Positions 6,386-14,422 of a DNA stretch of 64,000 bases are shown here, in pieces. A program made the translations under genes and the position numbers. The stretch covers positions 28,140 to 92,139 of the forward strand of contig CAKSDP010000004.1 in NCBI GenBank assembly GCA_934446065.1. Reading direction: 5' to 3'. The stretch is from an uncultured Eubacteriales bacterium (GTDB taxonomy: Bacteria > Bacillota > Clostridia > Oscillospirales > CAG-272). The notes below the pieces were generated by a model. It was given only the letters and a program-made list of their open reading frames with translations. It had not been told where the DNA came from and searched no databases. Within the stretch, counting starts at the first letter, position 1, and every line of letters starts with the position of its first letter.

Positions 6386-8827
6386 TCACGCGTCGCCTAT
6401 CTTTACCACCGCAACGGAAATGTCATCGCGACTTCCCGTGATTCGTGCCGCCGTGTCGGAGATCCTGCGTGCCGCCTCCGCAGGCGATATCGTGCCGGCG
6501 AAAAGCGGGTCGCTGCCGCATAACAGATCGTATAACCATGGGCATTCCTCACCGTCGGGGACAACCCCGTCGGATAACATTATAACAATGTCGCCCGCCA
6601 TCGCCGAAAAGCGTATCACCTCTCCGTCGAACGACCGAACGATCCCTACCGGATAAGTCTCGGACGCGAGACGGAACAACTTGTCCTTCCGCAGAACAAA
6701 CGACGGCGCCGCCCCCGATTTTACAAACCTCGCCTCACCCGTCACAAGATCAAGCTCCATCAGATCAACCGTCGTGAAGCATTCCATGCTCCGCCGTGCG
6801 AGAAATTCGTTAAGCATCTCAAGTACTGCCGTGAGCGAGCACCCCGCTCCGAGCATCCGCTCGAGAAAAACTGCGCACAGCCCCGACGTCAGCGCAGCGT
6901 CTTTGCCGCTCCCCATCCCGTCGGCGATCAGCGTGTAGAAATACCCGCCGTCACCGGTGAACGACGCCGCAGAGTCACCGCAGTATTCGCCTGCCTTGGC
7001 AACGGAGTGACGCCCCGCCACGGCGGAATACCGCTCCCGCGTGTGCATCTTCATCGTCACACTCCTGCCGTCTATCGTGTATTCGGGAGATGACAGCCCG
7101 CACTCAAGTATCCGCTCTGCCGCGCGCCGTACCTCCTCGCTGCCCGCGCCCGCTTCAAGCCCAAGCCCGCGCACGAATACCCTGCGCCGCCGCGTCCCGT
7201 ATACCGATACCTCGGCAGCACCGATCCCGATCCCGGCAAGCGCCTTCTCAAGAAGCGCCGACGCGTCGCGATCCCTCTCGAATTCCTCGTCAGTGCGCTC
7301 GGTCATGTCCGCCAGAATCTTCGACATCGCCGTAAAATCTTCCGCCGTGACCGCCGCATTGTCGCTTGCAGCCGCCGCCCGCGTCCTCATCGAACAGCCG
7401 AGATTTATCCGCCCGACGATCGCTTCACCCGAGCGGCACCTCCCGCGTACCCCGTCGGGCAGCGCCGTGATCCCGATGTGCCCGTCGCGGCGGAGCGCAG
7501 TCGCTATCTTCGTGAGCGACCCCGCCGTCTCGCGGTACTCCCTGTCCCAGCAAATGTCGCGGCTCGCGCACGCCGCACAGCTCTCATCAAACGCTTCGTC
7601 GCACATCTGCCGCAGCTCATATAACGACGGGCGCGAGAACGCGCGCGACATACTGCTCATCACCCCCGCAAGCGCCCCGAGACTCTCGGAGATCGCGTAT
7701 ATCTTGCGCCCCGAGGATTCCGCACGATCCTTTGCTACGGAAATCTCAGGCGCGCCGCGCCCCGTATTGCCCGACAGCGGCGCAGATAGCGGGATCAGCT
7801 TGTAATGCAGTATCGGCGCCGTGACAGCCGCCGTAAACATGAATTCGGGAAACAGCCGCCCGATGGCGGGGGCACCGTCCTCAAGTACGCCGAGCGCAAG
7901 CGCCGCAACAGCCGCAGTCCCGACCGCTGCCGCCGCCGACAGCCCCGACAGAACCCCCGAAATTATCGCGGCACATGGGTAAATAAGCGTCAGCTCGGGC
8001 GCTGCCGCAAGACCGAACGCCACCCCGACCATGACACCTCGGTGGATCCCGAACGAATACGATGCCACAAGCGTGACGCCGAGCGATAGCACCTCTGCTG
8101 CCGATTCGCCGAGCGTGCCCGCGCCGCGCAGACTGTATGCCGCCGTGAAGAGAAGTGCGCATATTCCCGCTTCAACGAGCGGCGTGCGTCGTCCATCCTC
8201 GGTGAATACCGAGCTGAGAGCGCAGGTGAGCGGCGGCGCTGCCGCGAACATCAGTACGACCGAGCACAACTCAAAGAAGGAGATCCCGCCCTTCGCCGAC
8301 ATCGCAAGAACGGCGGCGATGTTCATGACGAGCGATACCGCGCATCTGAACGTGAGACTGTGCCGTGCACGCTCGCCGAACAGCTTCTCCGCAAGGAATA
8401 TTGCCGCTGCACCGAGTACCGCCGCTGCTGCAATGAAAACGCCTCCGCGAACGAAAAACGAGGATGCCGTCGCGCCGACGACGGCGAGAATGAGCGGCGC
8501 GCCCGATGCTGCGGCGCATACCGCGCTGATCCCGAAGGGATATGTCCCCATTTCAAACGGGATCTCCGAGAATATCAGGGTGTAGAGCATCGGCAGAAGC
8601 AGCGTCATAAGCCTTTCGCGCTCCCCGGAAAGCCGCGCCGCAAGCTCCGATGCTCGGGCGATCGCCGGGATCCGGCGGATCCGTTCGCCGAGAGTCAGCG
8701 GAGCGGCAGGCACGCTATCCGCCCGTGCGCACTCGCTGATGTTTGCACCCGCAATGTCCGGTGCCGGGGTGATATGTACTTTTTCACGTCTTTTTTTCAC
8801 TTTGGTATGCCTCCGAGCTTTTTTCAC
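6386..8827 (-). CDS. spoIIE: Stage II sporulation protein E, PP2C-type serine phosphatase
   Basis: SpoIIE dephosphorylates SpoIIAA-P at the polar septum and so releases sigma-F in the forespore; it also contacts FtsZ. The 813-residue length matches the family. A basic N-terminus is followed by a multi-pass membrane region at roughly residues 85-340 and a regulatory/FtsZ-interaction region. The C-terminal PPM phosphatase domain has metal-binding aspartates visible in ADGMGSGKDA (D636), MLSDGV (D753) and GSRDDISV (D801/D802). The gene has its own promoter region with Spo0A-box-like sites. It is strong evidence that the organism belongs to a spore-forming lineage. Confidence 0.96.
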   Translation of the reverse strand: MKKARRHTKVKKRREKVHITPAPDIAGANISECARADSVPAAPLTLGERIRRIPAIARASELAARLSGERERLMTLLLPMLYTLIFSEIPFEMGTYPFGISAVCAAASGAPLILAVVGATASSFFVRGGVFIAAAAVLGAAAIFLAEKLFGERARHSLTFRCAVSLVMNIAAVLAMSAKGGISFFELCSVVLMFAAAPPLTCALSSVFTEDGRRTPLVEAGICALLFTAAYSLRGAGTLGESAAEVLSLGVTLVASYSFGIHRGVMVGVAFGLAAAPELTLIYPCAAIISGVLSGLSAAAAVGTAAVAALALGVLEDGAPAIGRLFPEFMFTAAVTAPILHYKLIPLSAPLSGNTGRGAPEISVAKDRAESSGRKIYAISESLGALAGVMSSMSRAFSRPSLYELRQMCDEAFDESCAACASRDICWDREYRETAGSLTKIATALRRDGHIGITALPDGVRGRCRSGEAIVGRINLGCSMRTRAAAASDNAAVTAEDFTAMSKILADMTERTDEEFERDRDASALLEKALAGIGIGAAEVSVYGTRRRRVFVRGLGLEAGAGSEEVRRAAERILECGLSSPEYTIDGRSVTMKMHTRERYSAVAGRHSVAKAGEYCGDSAASFTGDGGYFYTLIADGMGSGKDAALTSGLCAVFLERMLGAGCSLTAVLEMLNEFLARRSMECFTTVDLMELDLVTGEARFVKSGAAPSFVLRKDKLFRLASETYPVGIVRSFDGEVIRFSAMAGDIVIMLSDGVVPDGEECPWLYDLLCGSDPLFAGTISPAEAARRISDTAARITGSRDDISVAVVKIGDA

Positions 8828-8830
8828 TAT

Positions 8831-8876
8831 TTTATACCGTGCGCCGCCGTTTCCGTGTCGATGCGTCTGTGTCGAT
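8831..8876 (-). promoter_or_regulatory. Candidate spoIIE promoter with two Spo0A-box-like sites
   Basis: On the minus strand TATAAA (8831-8836) sits 3 bases upstream of the ATG region. Two copies of TGTCGAT on the plus strand (8856-8862 and 8870-8876, 14 bases apart) each differ from the 0A box TGTCGAA at one position. The nearer one lies about where a -35 would be. Known spoIIE genes are activated by Spo0A-P, so the placement fits, but the sites are imperfect and the TATAAA is very close to the start codon. Confidence 0.4.
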
Positions 8877-9023
8877 TAGCGTATCCTTTCGACGGGCAAT
8901 GGCGCAACGGCAGTTTTGCGCGGGTGCGGAAACGTCAGCAGTGTGTAATATGGCGGGATTTGCGATGAAAACCGGAGCGCGTTTTGCCGCGTGCAAAAAA
9001 CGTGTAATTTCTCACGTATACCA

Positions 9024-9053
9024 TTGACATTATTCACTAAATCGTGGTATAAT
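9024..9053 (+). promoter_or_regulatory. Sigma-A promoter of the minD-like gene
   Basis: TTGACA at 9024-9029 and TATAAT at 9048-9053 with an 18-base spacer. Both boxes match the consensus perfectly. The leader to the TTG start at 9128 is about 68 bases. Confidence 0.85.
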
Positions 9054-9127
9054 AGACGTGTATCATTGTAGGCTTTGGCGGGTAACCGAGACCCGGACAG
9101 GCTGTGTATCGACGGGAGGTGCGGCGC

Positions 9128-9889
9128 TTGAAAATTGTTGTAACCTCGACCAAGGGCGGCATCGGTAAGTCCACCGTGTCCGCCGGGATCGCGCTCACGC
9201 TTGTAGAGCGCGGACGGCGAGTCCTCCTGTGCGACTGCGATCTGTCGGGCAGATGCCTCGACCTCATGCTCGGCGAGGAGTCGCACGCGCTCTTCGATAT
9301 CGGCGATGTCGCCGCCGGACGGTGCAGTCCTGCCGACGCGCTTCTTCATCCGTGGCGTATTGATGCGCTGTCGCTTTGCCCCGGTCCTGCCGTGTATTCG
9401 GCAGACGATTTTGCGGGCGATGCGCTCACAGCCGCTCTTGTCGGACTTGAGGCAGCGGCGGGAGCCGACTACGTTATATGCGATACTGCGGGAATGACCG
9501 CAGCGCCCGATATATGCAAAAGCTTTGCCGATACGGCGCTCATCATCGCGACGCAGCAGCCGGCGAGCATACGCGCAGCCGAAGCGACTGCCGCAAGGCT
9601 GAAGGATTCGGGTGTGCGCGACTGTCGCCTTGTCATAAACGATTTTGAGTGGCGCGAGGCGTACAGCGGGGAGAGAGCCGGCATACTTGACATAATAGAC
9701 GGCTCGGGTGTGATGTGCGCGGGGATCGTCCCGCACGACCGCACGCTGATGCTCGCGGGAGAATCGGGCATACGTCCGCCGGAGGGGCGAGCGCGTACCG
9801 CATTCGGGAATATCGCGGCACGCCTTGAGGGAGAATACGTAAAGCTTTTTGAGGGAATCGGCGGCATTTCAAAACGCCGCGCACTCTGA
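9128..9889 (+). CDS. MinD/ParA-family P-loop ATPase
   Basis: A 253-residue ATPase of the MinD/ParA superfamily, likely membrane-cycling or partition-type. I place the start at TTG 9128. GGGAGG (9114-9119) is 8 bases upstream, and the protein then begins MKIVVTSTKGGIGKST, the exact family pattern, whereas an ATG at 9104 would add eight odd residues. The deviant Walker A is at residues 8-16, and DCDLSGRCLDLML and CDTAGMTAAPD follow. The C-terminus (EYVKLFEGIGGISKRRAL) could form the amphipathic membrane helix of MinD. No minC or minE is adjacent; an mgsA-like gene follows, an association common in clostridial min loci. Whether it is true MinD is uncertain. Confidence 0.85.
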   Translation: MKIVVTSTKGGIGKSTVSAGIALTLVERGRRVLLCDCDLSGRCLDLMLGEESHALFDIGDVAAGRCSPADALLHPWRIDALSLCPGPAVYSADDFAGDALTAALVGLEAAAGADYVICDTAGMTAAPDICKSFADTALIIATQQPASIRAAEATAARLKDSGVRDCRLVINDFEWREAYSGERAGILDIIDGSGVMCAGIVPHDRTLMLAGESGIRPPEGRARTAFGNIAARLEGEYVKLFEGIGGISKRRAL

Positions 9890-9941
9890 ATTTCGCATAA
9901 CATAAATTTATATAGATACCGCATGGGAAAGGATGGACGAC

Positions 9942-10373
9942 ATGGAAATAGCTCTGATCGCACACGACACCAAAAAGGAACTGATGACACAGTTCTGTAT
10001 AGCGTATTGCGGCATACTCAGCAAGCACAATATCTGCGCGACTGCGACTACCGGAAAATACGTTGCCGACGCAACCGGGCTTTCTATCACACGACTGCTT
10101 GCCGGAGAGCAGGGAGGAGAGCAGCAGATTGCGTCCCGCATCTCCTATAATGAGATAGACGTCCTCCTTTATTTCAGATCGACCTCTCCCGATTTCGGGC
10201 GCAGCGAGGTCGAGTACAACCTCATGCGTCTCTGCGACGTCCACAACGTCCCCGTTGCAACGAACATTGCGACGGCGGAGGTGCTCGTCTGTGCGCTTGA
10301 CCGAGGGGATCTCGACTGGCGCGAGATCGTAAACCCGAAGTCCGATTACAACCGCCGCAGACGCGGCAGATGA
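9942..10373 (+). CDS. Methylglyoxal-synthase-like protein with altered active site
   Basis: MGS-fold protein of 143 residues, closely resembling MgsA, which converts dihydroxyacetone phosphate to methylglyoxal. The ATG at 9942 is preferred over 9933 because AAAGGA ends at a sensible distance and the protein starts MEIALIAHDTKK as in the family. H8-D9 and the TTG phosphate loop (residues 36-38) are kept. However, three conserved catalytic positions differ: GGDQQ is GGEQQ (E60), RDPL is RSTS (S80), and the PHEPDV region is FGRSEV. The rest, such as LCDVHNVPVATNIATAEVL, is well conserved. Activity as a synthase is therefore doubtful; it may bind the ligand without catalysis. Confidence 0.88.
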   Translation: MEIALIAHDTKKELMTQFCIAYCGILSKHNICATATTGKYVADATGLSITRLLAGEQGGEQQIASRISYNEIDVLLYFRSTSPDFGRSEVEYNLMRLCDVHNVPVATNIATAEVLVCALDRGDLDWREIVNPKSDYNRRRRGR

Positions 10374-10493
10374 GGACGGATGCCGGAGTCCGCTCATCAG
10401 AGAGAGAGAAAGAAATTTCAAGGCACTCCGTTGTTTTTTGGCGGGGTGCCGTTTCAGTTCAGGCGAAGCTTTTGCGACGGAAAGGAATAATTC

Positions 10494-11273
10494 ATGATAA
10501 AAATACTTGCGCTCGGCGACGTTGTAAGCTCATGCGGAACGCAATACCTTGCGGATGGCAGGCGTCTTGCAGGATTCCGTGAGAAGATCGGCGCCGACCT
10601 TGTCGTCGTGAACGGAGAGAACTCCGCAGATGGGAACGGTATTCTGCCGTCGTCGGCGGACGCGCTGTTCCACGCCGGCGCCGACGTAATCACCGGAGGC
10701 AATCACAGCTGGCAGCGGCGCGAGATATATCGCTATTTTGAGGAGAATCCGGCGCTGATCCGCCCCGCGAACTATCCGGACGCGGCGCCCGGTCAGGGAT
10801 ACTATATTGCGGACGTGCGCGGGTTCCGCGTGCTCTGCATAAATCTTGCGGGAGTCGTTTTCATGGAGCCGGTCGGCTCCGCGTTCGACTGCGGCGACAG
10901 GATCCTGCGCGATAACGCAGGGAAGTATGATATAGCGCTGATCGACGTTCACGCCGAGGCGACGTCGGAGAAGGAGGCGCTCGGCTGGTATTTCGCCGGC
11001 AGGGTGGCGGCTGTCTGGGGTACGCACACACACGTGGCGACTGCTGACGAGCGAATTCTCGATGGCGGCACGGGATATATAAGCGACCTCGGAATGTGCG
11101 GCTCGGATACGGGCATACTTGGAATGGATCGCGAGGCGATCATCCGTCGGTTCCGCGAAAGAATACCGATCAGGTGCACGGCGGCGACGGAAAACCCTGC
11201 GGCGCACGGTGTGCTGTTTGTTATAGACGAATCGCAGAAAAAATGCGTGTCGGTGGAGCGAGTGGTGTTCTGA
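10494..11273 (+). CDS. ymdB: YmdB-family metallophosphoesterase
   Basis: A 259-residue dinuclear-metal phosphodiesterase of the TIGR00282/YmdB family, which hydrolyses 2',3'-cyclic nucleotides or cAMP in Bacillus and affects biofilm and sporulation gene expression. The metal and active-site motifs are visible in order: LGDVV (D9), VNGENSADG (N40, E42, N43), GGNHSW (N70, H71), DVHAEATSEKEALG and GTHTHVATAD. GGAAAGGAA precedes the ATG. The spacing after the mgsA-like gene is 120 bases and includes an imperfect stem (GGCACTCCG / CGGGGTGCC, about 10420-10450). Likely part of the same transcription unit. Confidence 0.94.
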   Translation: MIKILALGDVVSSCGTQYLADGRRLAGFREKIGADLVVVNGENSADGNGILPSSADALFHAGADVITGGNHSWQRREIYRYFEENPALIRPANYPDAAPGQGYYIADVRGFRVLCINLAGVVFMEPVGSAFDCGDRILRDNAGKYDIALIDVHAEATSEKEALGWYFAGRVAAVWGTHTHVATADERILDGGTGYISDLGMCGSDTGILGMDREAIIRRFRERIPIRCTAATENPAAHGVLFVIDESQKKCVSVERVVF

Positions 11274-11315
11274 TCGGCGCGGCACGCGGGAGTTTCGGAT
11301 AATGATACACAACAG

Positions 11316-12173
11316 ATGAAAAAGATACTGTTTATTTTAACGCTCATACTGATGATATTCGGCTTTGCGGCGCTCGGATTCGTGTTTGCCGCGTCGGAGG
11401 CTGCGAGCACGGCGGTGCCGGTGCTGTACGTATCCCTGTGGGGGGTATACATTACGGCTGCGGCGATGAGTGAGCAGCTTGGGGCGAGCGTGGGAGCGCT
11501 TATATACTGGCTGTTTACGCTCGGGCTGTCGGTAGCGTCCGCCGTAATGGGAGAGGTCCTGTCGGCGGGGGTGATATACCGCCACATTCCGTACCCTGCG
11601 GCGGCGGTATTTCTGCCGATCGGCGCGTCGGGTCTGCCGTCCGGGACGGCGAAGGTTGTGACGGCGGTTGTAGCTGCGATAATGTGCGCGGTACTGATCG
11701 GTGTGATAGCGCACATACGCGCGTCGTCGGCGCTGCGTTTGCTTGTTTGCGTACTGCCGGGCGTATCGGTAATCGGGTGCATGATGATAAACATAGTTCC
11801 TTACGCGGAGGCGATGCTCGGCGGAGGCGGTGATGTTGACTCGCTTCAGGTATCGGTGACGGCGATATACCTGCTTTTGTGGCTTTCGACGCTGACGCTT
11901 GCTATATACGCGTCCGAGGGGCGCGTGGGAATCGGATTTGCGATATACTGGGGGGCGTGCGCGGTGCTGTCGCTTTTATCGCTTGCGTTCCCGTCGGGGA
12001 TGCTGCCGCTGTCGGCGATATTTCTCTCGCCGCTTTTCGGGCTTTATCGCGGCTCGTCGGTATCGGGATTTTTCTTTGTTTGCTTCGCGGCGTCGTTTGT
12101 TCTTTGCGCGCTCTCGCTGTCGGCGATCCTGTTATCGTCGGGCAAGCGCGATGGCATTGTACGGATAAAATAA
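11316..12173 (+). CDS. Multi-pass membrane protein of unknown function
   Basis: A 285-residue, very hydrophobic protein with about eight predicted membrane segments. The first is at residues 3-26, others follow at intervals to about 275, and a short basic tail (SSGKRDGIVRIK) ends the protein. No conserved charged motif or domain that I recognise is present. A loop GGGGDVDSLQ near residue 170 is the longest polar stretch. The ribosome binding site is weak (GGGAG about 24 bases upstream), so translation may depend on coupling to ymdB, 42 bases away. The codon use resembles its neighbours. Function unknown. Confidence 0.75.
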   Translation: MKKILFILTLILMIFGFAALGFVFAASEAASTAVPVLYVSLWGVYITAAAMSEQLGASVGALIYWLFTLGLSVASAVMGEVLSAGVIYRHIPYPAAAVFLPIGASGLPSGTAKVVTAVVAAIMCAVLIGVIAHIRASSALRLLVCVLPGVSVIGCMMINIVPYAEAMLGGGGDVDSLQVSVTAIYLLLWLSTLTLAIYASEGRVGIGFAIYWGACAVLSLLSLAFPSGMLPLSAIFLSPLFGLYRGSSVSGFFFVCFAASFVLCALSLSAILLSSGKRDGIVRIK

Positions 12174-12205
12174 TTAGAGGGACGGGCTGGTTTAGAGGGG
12201 GACGT

Positions 12206-12384
12206 GCCACTTTTTCGAGAAAAAGTGGCGCAAAAAGCTTCAAACTGACTGCATTTACTTGGTTTGTGCAAGACGGATTCCGAAGCTGAAACCGAGTGGT
12301 ATCCCACGATATGGTTTATCTAAACTATCAGGAAACTGCAAGTGAGCGGTTTCCGCTCTCGCGGCTCCCGCCACAGACGTGGAG
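12206..12384 (+). repeat. Long interspersed repeat R1, copy C
   Basis: Hairpin GCCACTTTTTC-GA-GAAAAAGTGGC (12206-12229), then GCAAAAAGCTTCAAACTG and GGTTTGTGCAAGACGG. CCCACGATAT, AAACTATCAGGAAA and the GAGCGGTTTCCGCTCTCGC block with GGCTCCCGCCACAGACGTGG complete it. Same block order as copies A and B near 6 kb, with a different but still self-complementary hairpin stem. Confidence 0.9.
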
Positions 12385-12398
12385 TTTCGGCAGACCCA

Positions 12399-12427
12399 AG
12401 CCTCCCTTTACACAAGGGAGCCTTGGC
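12399..12427. repeat. Short hairpin repeat R3, copy 2
   Basis: AGCCTCCCTTTACACAAGGG followed by AGCCTTGGC, a near-identical match to 5981-6009, again directly downstream of an R1 copy. Confidence 0.75.
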
Positions 12428-12441
12428 TAAAGCTCTGCACT

Positions 12442-12516
12442 TGCTATATCTTTTCAATAGGTAAAAAGTTTTTAGGGAGAGCGCGAGAGGGGATTTTTTC
12501 AAAAATCTCCTCTCGC
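12442..12516 (+). repeat. Hairpin repeat R2, copy 1
   Basis: A CTATATC-containing lead and AAAAAGTTTTTAGGGAGAGC precede a long hairpin whose arms GCGAGAGGGGATTTTT and AAAAATCTCCTCTCGC (12483-12516) pair except for one G-T wobble. The flank and layout match the copies at 12531-12589, 27884-27968 and 63925-64000, but the stem sequence differs. Confidence 0.75.
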
Positions 12517-12530
12517 AATAAATCCATTTA

Positions 12531-12589
12531 TTCGTGTCTTTTTGGGGAAGGGTGCGGGAAACACCTTTTGTCAAAAAGGGGTTTCCCGC
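12531..12589 (+). repeat. Hairpin repeat R2, copy 2
   Basis: TCTTTTTGGGGAAGGGT leads into arms GCGGGAAACACCTTTT and AAAAAGGGGTTTCCCGC (12554-12589) with a short GTC loop. It follows copy 1 after only 14 bases. Confidence 0.75.
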
Positions 12590-12664
12590 AGAAAGCTCCA
12601 TGTCCTTAAAAATCAATATATAAAAACCCCGCGTCGGTGGAATACTGACAGCGGGGGTGATGAT

Positions 12665-12859
12665 GTGAGTACGGGAAGCGATAAAACGGTTGAGATGCCG
12701 CACGCGCTTGCGGAGATGATCGCCGGAAACGACGCCGCAATAGCGGGCCTTGACCGAATGAGCGACGAAGAAAAGCGTGAGATCCTGAAACGGGCGCATA
12801 TGGCGCACGGAACGAGCGAGTTCCGAGAACTCGCGGAGAATATAGCAAAATTCAAATGA
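12665..12859 (+). CDS. Small acidic protein of unknown function
   Basis: A 64-residue protein beginning at GTG 12665 (MSTGSDKTVEM), with GGGGGTGAT just upstream. Longer readings would run back into the repeat region and are not credible. It has an N-terminal helix MPHALAEMIAGNDAA and a central MSDEEKREILKRAHMA motif, then LAENIAKFK; the whole looks like a small helical, probably conserved, cytoplasmic protein. It ends 45 bases before the comM-like gene and likely shares its transcript. I cannot assign a function. Confidence 0.7.
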   Translation: MSTGSDKTVEMPHALAEMIAGNDAAIAGLDRMSDEEKREILKRAHMAHGTSEFRELAENIAKFK

Positions 12860-12904
12860 GCGCCCGCGCGGGCGTACATATAAAATCCGAAAGGACGTGG
12901 AACC

Positions 12905-14422
12905 ATGCTGACATACGTGTTTTCCGGCGGAATAATCGGGGTGGACGGATACCTCGTCACAGTCGAGTGCAGTATTACGCGCGGACTGCCGTCACTGTCG
13001 ATCGTCGGACTTCCGGATACAGCCGTCAAAGAGTCAGTCATCCGCGTCGAGTCCGCAACGCATAACAGCGGACTTGAGTTTCCCGAGGCGGAGATCGTCG
13101 TTAACCTCGCCCCCGCCGACCGCAAAAAAGAAGGCTCCGCGCTCGACGCAGCCATCCTCACCGCAATACTCTGCGCCGGAGGCGTGATCCCGCAGAACAG
13201 TGAACTCGGCGACTACTGCATAATCGGCGAGCTGTCACTGTCAGGCGAGCTTCGACCCGTCCGCGGCGCACTGTGCATCGCGATCGCCGCAAAAGCCGCA
13301 GGTGTCAGCCACCTTATCGTCCCCGAGGGAAACGCCGCCGAGGCGGCAGCAATCCCCGGACTCGAGGTGCTGGCGGCAGCAACCGTCAGCGATATCGTCA
13401 ACTATTTCCGCACAGGCGACGGGCTTCGCCGAGCCGAGCCGCATGATATACATAAGGCGCAGACGAGCACCATAGATTTTTCGGATATCAAAGGGCAGGG
13501 ACGCGCGCGCCGCGCAATGGAGATCGCCGCCGCAGGCAGACACAATATCCTCTTGATCGGCCCTCCCGGCTCCGGCAAATCCATGATCGCTAAACGGCTG
13601 CCGACAATATTGCCCGAGATGAGCTACGACGAGGCGCTCGAGAGCGCAAAGATACATTCCGCCGCAGGCTGCATCGACCCCGATGACCCGATCCCGAGAG
13701 TGCGCCCGTTCCGCGCACCGCACCATACAATGAGCGCACCCGCCCTCGTCGGAGGAGGAAAGGTGCCGACACCCGGCGAGATCTCGCTTGCGCACAGGGG
13801 CGTGCTTTTCCTCGATGAGCTGCCCGAGTTCAATAAGCTCGTCACGGAATCGCTGCGTCAGCCGCTCGAGGACGGGCGCGTTACGATAACCCGCGCCGCC
13901 GCGCGAGCCGTGTTCCCGGCATCGTTTATGCTCGTGTGCGCAATGAACCCGTGTAAATGCGGCTATTTCGGCTCCGGCGTGCGCAAATGTACGTGCCGCC
14001 CGTCCGATATCGCAAAGTATCTGTCAAGGATCAGCGGTCCGCTGCTCGACCGAATTGATATACAGATCGAGATGCCCGCACTGTCGTTCGGCGAGCTGTC
14101 GGATACGTCAAAGTCCGAGCCGTCAGCCGCAGTGCGAGAGAGAGTCGAGCGTGCCGCGCAGATCGCGCAGACAAGACAGGGCTGCCCCAACGGGGCGCTC
14201 GAGAGCGCAGGTGTCCGCGAGCTTTGTACGCCGGATGAGGCGGGGCTTGCCCTCCTGTCGGCGGCGTTTGAGCGGCTCGGCATGAGCGCAAGAGGTTACG
14301 ACCGCATACTCCGCGTCGCAAGAACAGTCGCGGATCTCGCGGGGGATGAGCGCGTCGGCGCACCGCATATCGCCGAGGCGCTTCAGCTCAGATCGCTTGA
14401 CCGCAAATACTGGGAGAGATAA
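12905..14422 (+). CDS. YifB/ComM-family Mg chelatase-like AAA+ ATPase
   Basis: A 505-residue AAA+ ATPase of the ComM/YifB family, related to Mg-chelatase ChlI. In Gram-negatives ComM is a branch-migration helicase in natural transformation; the role in Clostridia is less clear. An N-terminal Lon-like S16-fold domain (residues 1-180, with PADRKKEGSALDAAI) precedes Walker A GPPGSGKS at 219-226 and Walker B VLFLDELPEF at 300-309. A cysteine cluster CNPCKCGYFG...KCTC follows, and the C-terminal Mg-chelatase domain ends in YDRILRVARTVADL. AAAGGACG precedes the ATG. The stop at 14420-14422 abuts the next ATG at 14423. Confidence 0.94.
   Translation: MLTYVFSGGIIGVDGYLVTVECSITRGLPSLSIVGLPDTAVKESVIRVESATHNSGLEFPEAEIVVNLAPADRKKEGSALDAAILTAILCAGGVIPQNSELGDYCIIGELSLSGELRPVRGALCIAIAAKAAGVSHLIVPEGNAAEAAAIPGLEVLAAATVSDIVNYFRTGDGLRRAEPHDIHKAQTSTIDFSDIKGQGRARRAMEIAAAGRHNILLIGPPGSGKSMIAKRLPTILPEMSYDEALESAKIHSAAGCIDPDDPIPRVRPFRAPHHTMSAPALVGGGKVPTPGEISLAHRGVLFLDELPEFNKLVTESLRQPLEDGRVTITRAAARAVFPASFMLVCAMNPCKCGYFGSGVRKCTCRPSDIAKYLSRISGPLLDRIDIQIEMPALSFGELSDTSKSEPSAAVRERVERAAQIAQTRQGCPNGALESAGVRELCTPDEAGLALLSAAFERLGMSARGYDRILRVARTVADLAGDERVGAPHIAEALQLRSLDRKYWER

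Larger units (their letters stand above)
12174..12664. other. Gene-free interval made of repeat modules
   Basis: Contains, in order, long repeat R1 copy C, hairpin R3 and two copies of hairpin repeat R2, then a short A+T-rich stretch with the leader of the small gene at 12665. No credible coding sequence. Confidence 0.8.
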
